DNA of 35,154 nt from Deltaproteobacteria bacterium. GTDB lineage: Bacteria; Desulfobacterota; Syntrophia; Syntrophales; Smithellaceae. The stretch lies in assembly GCA_025361065.1 (NCBI GenBank), contig JANYAY010000148.1, positions 1 to 35,154 of the forward strand, in the 5' to 3' direction. Shown piece by piece: positions 31,617 to 35,154 of this stretch (within the stretch, counting starts at the first letter, position 1; every line of letters starts with the position of its first letter). Position numbers and translations under genes: made by a program. A model generated the notes under the pieces. That model made no database searches. It worked only from the letters and a program-made list of their open reading frames with translations, and had not been told where the DNA came from.

Positions 31617-33479
31617 ATGAGTAATATGTTAGTCAACACGCGAGATCAACAATTTGTTCTTTTTGAGCAACTGGGCGTAGAAACACTTTTTGCAGCGAAA
31701 CCTTACACCGACTATTCCCGTGACGTTGTGAACATGATTTTGAAAGAGGCAGAGAAACTGGCAGTCGAAGAGATCCTACCCACTTACGTGGTCGCTGACC
31801 GGGAGGGCTGTACTTTTACGGACGGGAAAGTTTCGGTTCCGGCGTCTTTCCACAGCGCCTTTAAAAAATACCGGGAAGGGGGCTGGATTGCTGCACCGGA
31901 GGATTCGGACGTGGGCGGACAAAACCTTCCCATGGCCGTGTGGACTGCCTGCAGCGAATTTTTTTTCGGAGCAAGTTTTGCTTTTTCCGTTTACCAATGT
32001 CTGAACCACGGCGCGGCATGCCTCGTCCACCTTTTCGGGACAAAAGAGCAAAAGGATCGTTATCTTTACAGAATGTTCGATGGAGAGTTTGCCGGAACAA
32101 TGTGCCTGACGGAGCCAGGAGCGGGGTCCGAAGTCGGCGCGACCCGGACGACAGCCAAGCTCCTTCCCGATGGAAGGTATGCCATCAAAGGGATCAAATC
32201 ATTCATCAGCGGCGGCGATCATGATCTGACAAAGCAGATCGTACACCTTGTTTTGGCGCGCATTGAGGGCGACATTCCCGGCACGGCCGGTATATCAGTG
32301 TTTATCGTGCCCAAGTACAAAATGAACGCGGATGGGTTGGTTGGTGAATCAAACGATGTAGTTACCGGGAATGTCGAGCATAAGATGGGCATCCGGGGAT
32401 CCGCCACCTGCACGCTTAACTTCGGGGAGAATGACGGCTGTGTCGGCGAACTCCTTGGCAGTTTGCGGGAAGGCATGAAGATCATGTTTCATATGATGAA
32501 CGAGTCGCGGCTTGAAGTTGGCATGCAAAGTCTTTCCGGGGCGAGCGTGGCCTATGAGCATGCCGTTCAATATGCCCGGGAACGTATCCAGGGAAAGGCG
32601 CTCAAGGACATGAAGAATCCTGACGCTCCTTCGGTGCCCATCATCGAACACCCGGATATCCGCCGCACCCTGCTCTGGATGAAGGCGCACTTAGAAGGGA
32701 TGCGGGGCCTGAATTATTTCGTCGGTTTATGTATCGACCGGGCGAAAATTGCACAAACAGAAGAGGAGCGATTGACCTGGAATGGCTATGTTGAGCTCCT
32801 TACTCCTGCCTGCAAGGCCTATTGCTCTGACAAGGCTATGGAGATCTGTTCGCTGGCAATCGACATCTACGGCGGTTATGGCTATATTCAGGAATACCCC
32901 GTGGAGCAATATCTGCGGGACATGAAGATCGCGACGATTTATGAAGGTACGAATTACATTCAATCGATGGATCTGGTGGGGAGAAAACTGGCGCAGCGCA
33001 AGGGGCAGAACCTTGCCAACCTTCTTGCCATGATCCGGACATGTATCGATAAGGCGAAGGAAAATGATGCCCTCAAAGATTGGGCACAATATCTGGAGGA
33101 AGCCCTGACTTCCGTGGAAGGCCTGACGCGGCAGTTGGCTGTATGGGGAAAGAGCCCGGACTTCGTTCTGCCGGTTCTGAACGCCCGCCCCTATCTCATG
33201 ATCTTCGGCGATCTGGTCATTGGATGGCAGCTCACCGAGGGTGCTCTGGTGGCTGTGGAAAAATGCGCGACACTCTTCGATCGTGCCGGGGCGAAAACAA
33301 AAGAAGCGCAGAAGGCTACGGCCGGAAACGACCGGGAGGTCGCCTTTTACCAGGGTCGGATAGCGTCGGCCAAGTACTTTGCAATGAATGTCCTTCCCAC
33401 CGTCCAGGGACGCTGCACGACAATCGCTCTGGGCGACAAGAGTCCCATTGAGATTGAGACGTCATTTTTCACGGACTGA
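31617..33479 (+). CDS. Acyl-CoA dehydrogenase (long form)
   Basis: 620-residue FAD-dependent acyl-CoA dehydrogenase, larger than the usual ~380 because of an extra ~130-residue C-terminal domain (as in the ~600-residue deltaproteobacterial forms). Motifs: MCLTEPGAGSEVG and IKGIKSFISGGDH for FAD and substrate binding, QYARERIQGK, and the catalytic base Glu443 in ATIYEGTNYIQ. It oxidises acyl-CoA to enoyl-CoA and passes electrons to ETF. GAGGAG precedes the ATG. It is first in a probable operon with two MaoC-type hydratases, downstream of a sigma-54 promoter and divergent from its likely activator. Substrate chain length is not visible. Confidence 0.95.
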   Translation: MSNMLVNTRDQQFVLFEQLGVETLFAAKPYTDYSRDVVNMILKEAEKLAVEEILPTYVVADREGCTFTDGKVSVPASFHSAFKKYREGGWIAAPEDSDVGGQNLPMAVWTACSEFFFGASFAFSVYQCLNHGAACLVHLFGTKEQKDRYLYRMFDGEFAGTMCLTEPGAGSEVGATRTTAKLLPDGRYAIKGIKSFISGGDHDLTKQIVHLVLARIEGDIPGTAGISVFIVPKYKMNADGLVGESNDVVTGNVEHKMGIRGSATCTLNFGENDGCVGELLGSLREGMKIMFHMMNESRLEVGMQSLSGASVAYEHAVQYARERIQGKALKDMKNPDAPSVPIIEHPDIRRTLLWMKAHLEGMRGLNYFVGLCIDRAKIAQTEEERLTWNGYVELLTPACKAYCSDKAMEICSLAIDIYGGYGYIQEYPVEQYLRDMKIATIYEGTNYIQSMDLVGRKLAQRKGQNLANLLAMIRTCIDKAKENDALKDWAQYLEEALTSVEGLTRQLAVWGKSPDFVLPVLNARPYLMIFGDLVIGWQLTEGALVAVEKCATLFDRAGAKTKEAQKATAGNDREVAFYQGRIASAKYFAMNVLPTVQGRCTTIALGDKSPIEIETSFFTD

Positions 33480-33625
33480 GGAAAGGTAAGGCGTTTTTGA
33501 ACAGACTTTCGTGAAGGTGATCCGGTTGCCTCGGGTTGCCTTCATGAGACTCGCCCGCCCTCGGGAAAAGATCTCCGGAGAGTCAGGCGAAAGCAAAGCA
33601 TACAGCAAAAGGAGGTTACATTACA

Positions 33626-34072
33626 ATGGCAGATCGATCAAAAGCAGGTACTCAATACGAACCCTTCGTCTGGGAAGTAGAGCGAGGAAAGATCCGGGAG
33701 CTGACAGATGCGATCGGTGACAAGAATGTCCTATATCGGAACCGCGAAGCTGCCCGGGAAGCCGGATATAAGGATGTTCCCGCACCACCGACCTTTGCCA
33801 CCCTCCCCTTTTCCTGGAATAAAATCATCAACAAAGTCGCGAAGGACTTGAACATGAACTACGCCAAAATGCTCCATGGCGGCGAATCCTATGAGTATCT
33901 TAGCGAGATTTATCCGGGTGATGTCCTAACGGGAACCTTGAAGATTCTCTCGGTTGAAGAAAAAAGCGGGAAGGCAGGTGCCATGGATATAGTCAAGTTT
34001 GTGATCGAATACAAGAACCAGCAGGACGAACTTGTCCTCAAAGCCACGACCATGGCGGTCGAGAGAAAATAG
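33626..34072 (+). CDS. MaoC-like dehydratase, N-terminal-type (FAS1_DH-like) hot-dog protein
   Basis: 148-residue hot-dog-fold protein of the MaoC_dehydrat_N type (FVWEVERGKIRELTDAIGD, APPTFATLPF, LHGGESYEYLSEIYPGDVLTG). It lacks the catalytic Asp/His pair found in the partner gene, as in the non-catalytic subunit of HadA/HadB-like heterodimers. An AAAAGGAGG site precedes the ATG by 11 nt. It lies 147 bp after the acyl-CoA dehydrogenase and 14 bp before the second MaoC gene, so it likely forms a heteromeric (R)-hydratase with that product. Confidence 0.88.
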   Translation: MADRSKAGTQYEPFVWEVERGKIRELTDAIGDKNVLYRNREAAREAGYKDVPAPPTFATLPFSWNKIINKVAKDLNMNYAKMLHGGESYEYLSEIYPGDVLTGTLKILSVEEKSGKAGAMDIVKFVIEYKNQQDELVLKATTMAVERK

Positions 34073-34086
34073 GAGATAATAGAACA

Positions 34087-34518
34087 ATGGAAGAGATTCG
34101 ATCTTTTAATCAAGCCGTCGAGGGAATGCCACTGACCTCCCTGACCAAGGCCCCGGTAACACACCTGCAACTTGTCCGATATGCTGGCGCATCCGGAGAC
34201 TTCAACCCTCTACACATCGATCCCGAGTCCGGGAAAGCAATCGGCATCGGCCAGATTGCCCATGGCATGCTCATCATGGGCTTTGTCGGTCAAGCCGTTA
34301 CGGGATGGATACCAAAAAAATACTTGAGAAAGCTGGATGCCCGGTTTGTGGGGATGACGCATCCGGGGGATATAGTGACAGTAAGCGGTGTGATTACCGG
34401 CAAAAAAACAGAAATTAATCGGCACCGGGTCTTTGGAGATGTTTCGGCAAAAAATCAAAACGGAGACCTTCTCGTCACCGGGTCTTTTATGGCCGACCTT
34501 CCGGAATTGGATCCCTGA
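34087..34518 (+). CDS. MaoC-family (R)-enoyl-CoA hydratase subunit
   Basis: 143-residue MaoC hydratase with the catalytic pair in the motif GDFNPLHID (Asp and His of the R-hydratase D-x4-H signature), then GQIAHGMLIMGFVGQ and MTHPGDIVTVSG. It hydrates enoyl-CoA to (R)-3-hydroxyacyl-CoA or the reverse. AGGAGA lies ahead of its ATG. With the preceding MaoC_N protein it would form a HadAB-like heterodimer acting on the product of the acyl-CoA dehydrogenase. (R)-3-hydroxyacyl-CoA is also the PHA-synthase substrate, though the PhaC-like gene is 32 kb away. Confidence 0.9.
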   Translation: MEEIRSFNQAVEGMPLTSLTKAPVTHLQLVRYAGASGDFNPLHIDPESGKAIGIGQIAHGMLIMGFVGQAVTGWIPKKYLRKLDARFVGMTHPGDIVTVSGVITGKKTEINRHRVFGDVSAKNQNGDLLVTGSFMADLPELDP

Positions 34519-34643
34519 CAAACCGTTGCCCAAGGAATTGTTCATGCACTGGAACAATAATCTGGAGATGATATACGGTCGTGCACAAAACGTATGTGCT
34601 CGGAAGTGACCGGACCGCTTGAATAGAATGATTCTTTGCCAGT

Positions 34644-34702
34644 AGGCCTTTTGAAGACTGATGAACCCTTGACGTTTCCGGTTTTCACAAGGCCTTTTTT
34701 TT
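34644..34702 (+). terminator. Terminator candidate of the acyl-CoA dehydrogenase operon
   Basis: AGGCCTT (34644-34650) pairs with AAGGCCT (34689-34695), directly followed by an 8-T run. The stem probably extends inward with mismatches (TTGAAGAC against GTTTTCACAA). It lies 126 bp after the last MaoC stop. Confidence 0.5.
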
Positions 34703-34871
34703 GTATAAAATGGTCTGATCATTTCAACAAACAACCGCTGCCTATATTTGGGTTCCATTTGTCTCAGGGATGAGACAAACGCGTCTCCCGCCGCCGACAA
34801 CAGTCATGGCCTGCCCACGGTTTATCACTCTAATCCTTCCGGACCCGGTCGCATTATTGTCCTCAACTGGA

Positions 34872-34901
34872 GACACTTCCGGCGTTGTTCAGGAACAACA
34901 C
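34872..34901. promoter_or_regulatory. Second candidate activator-binding region
   Basis: GACACTTCCGGC (34872-34883) repeats the right arm of the 31349-31382 palindrome, and is followed by an inverted repeat GTTGTTC/GAACAAC (34884-34890, 34893-34899). It lies ~55 bp upstream of the sigma-54 promoter at 34937, so the same activator may act here. Confidence 0.45.
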
Positions 34902-34936
34902 AGGAAATTGTCTTTTAATTCAAGGTGCTTATGTTT

Positions 34937-34952
34937 AGGCACAGGAGTTGCA
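34937..34952 (+). promoter_or_regulatory. Strong sigma-54 (-24/-12) promoter
   Basis: AGGCACAGGAGTTGCA matches TGGCAC-N5-TTGCA at all but the first base, with GG and GC 10 bp apart (34938-34939, 34950-34951). It points toward the window end, so its gene lies outside. Confidence 0.65.
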
Positions 34953-35154
34953 AATAAGTATATTGCCATGGACATCTATCTAATATCGAAATGATAAGAC
35001 GAACAGAGATTTAAGTGGTAGTGTCAAAAGTTTTATGAAAACTAGCACGGATAAATGAAAAGAGAGATAGGATTTGGTTCGGGAGTAAAAGCAAGAGCCA
35101 TTTGACATAGCGATAATGTTTGTCGGAAGATTTCAGGCAAACTTAGGCCATAAA

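Larger units (their letters stand above)
34519..35154. other. 636-bp terminal gap with regulatory elements
   Basis: No gene is supported up to the window end. Seen here: a half-site CGGAAGTG (34601-34608), a terminator-like hairpin (34644-34702), a GACACTTCCGGC half-site with an adjacent palindrome (34872-34901), and a strong sigma-54 promoter (34937-34952). The transcript it starts presumably encodes a gene beyond the window. Confidence 0.55.

Noticed and set aside
34770-34994. 74-codon frame near the window end
   Set aside because: It crosses the activator half-site and sigma-54 promoter, lacks a ribosome site and shows no conserved feature.

Overview
The window looks like a chromosome segment of a strictly anaerobic, probably syntrophic Deltaproteobacterium (Desulfobacterota; a Syntrophales/Smithella-like lineage is my best guess). 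The reasons are the mix of acyl-CoA, PHA-synthase-like and MaoC enzymes, a sigma-54 enhancer-binding regulator, CarD, a fused IspDF, a multihaem cytochrome c, ferredoxin-type proteins and short palindromic repeats of a kind common in that group. No rRNA, tRNA or CRISPR array was recognised. The species assignment is inference; the gene calls rest on visible motifs.

Layout. 0.16-5.4 kb: a PHA-synthase-like alpha/beta hydrolase, a MITE-like repeat, a small YqiA-like hydrolase, a DUF1015 protein with a duplicated leader, a Phd/VapBC-type toxin-antitoxin pair with a clear palindromic operator, and the frameshifted stub of an MmeI-like restriction-modification enzyme. 5.4-7.2 kb: TrmN6-like tRNA methyltransferase and a convergent DciA/DUF721 protein, bracketed by two inverted copies of a structured repeat. 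7.2-11.3 kb (minus strand): a tightly coupled operon of a circularly permuted cofactor-independent phosphoglycerate mutase, a macro-domain protein and a PAS hybrid histidine kinase. 11.5-18.2 kb (plus): a coiled-coil protein, Pcm, an NlpD-like lipoprotein, CarD, a YacL-like PIN-TRAM membrane protein, IspDF and GltX; the last part resembles the yacL-ispD-ispF-gltX order of Firmicutes. 18.5-26.5 kb: a secretory block of a caspase-like/FGE fusion, a 1335-residue G8/CEMIP-like beta-helix protein, a five-haem cytochrome c and a DUF6790 membrane protein. 26.6-29.6 kb: enoyl-CoA hydratase, a lipoprotein-like alpha/beta hydrolase and a 2x[4Fe-4S] protein. 29.8-35.1 kb: a PAS sigma-54 activator divergent from an acyl-CoA dehydrogenase-MaoC-MaoC operon. 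A perfect 14-bp-arm palindrome and a sigma-54 type promoter lie between them, and a second sigma-54 promoter with a related half-site lies near the window end.

The most unusual item is the permuted phosphoglycerate mutase. The parts that normally form residues ~225-510 come first and the canonical N-terminus (DGWG...GNSEAGH...) comes last. All phosphatase metal ligands that I can align are kept, while two substrate-loop motifs of the transferase domain are altered. It is translationally coupled to a macro-domain protein and a sensor kinase, which hints at a role outside bulk glycolysis.
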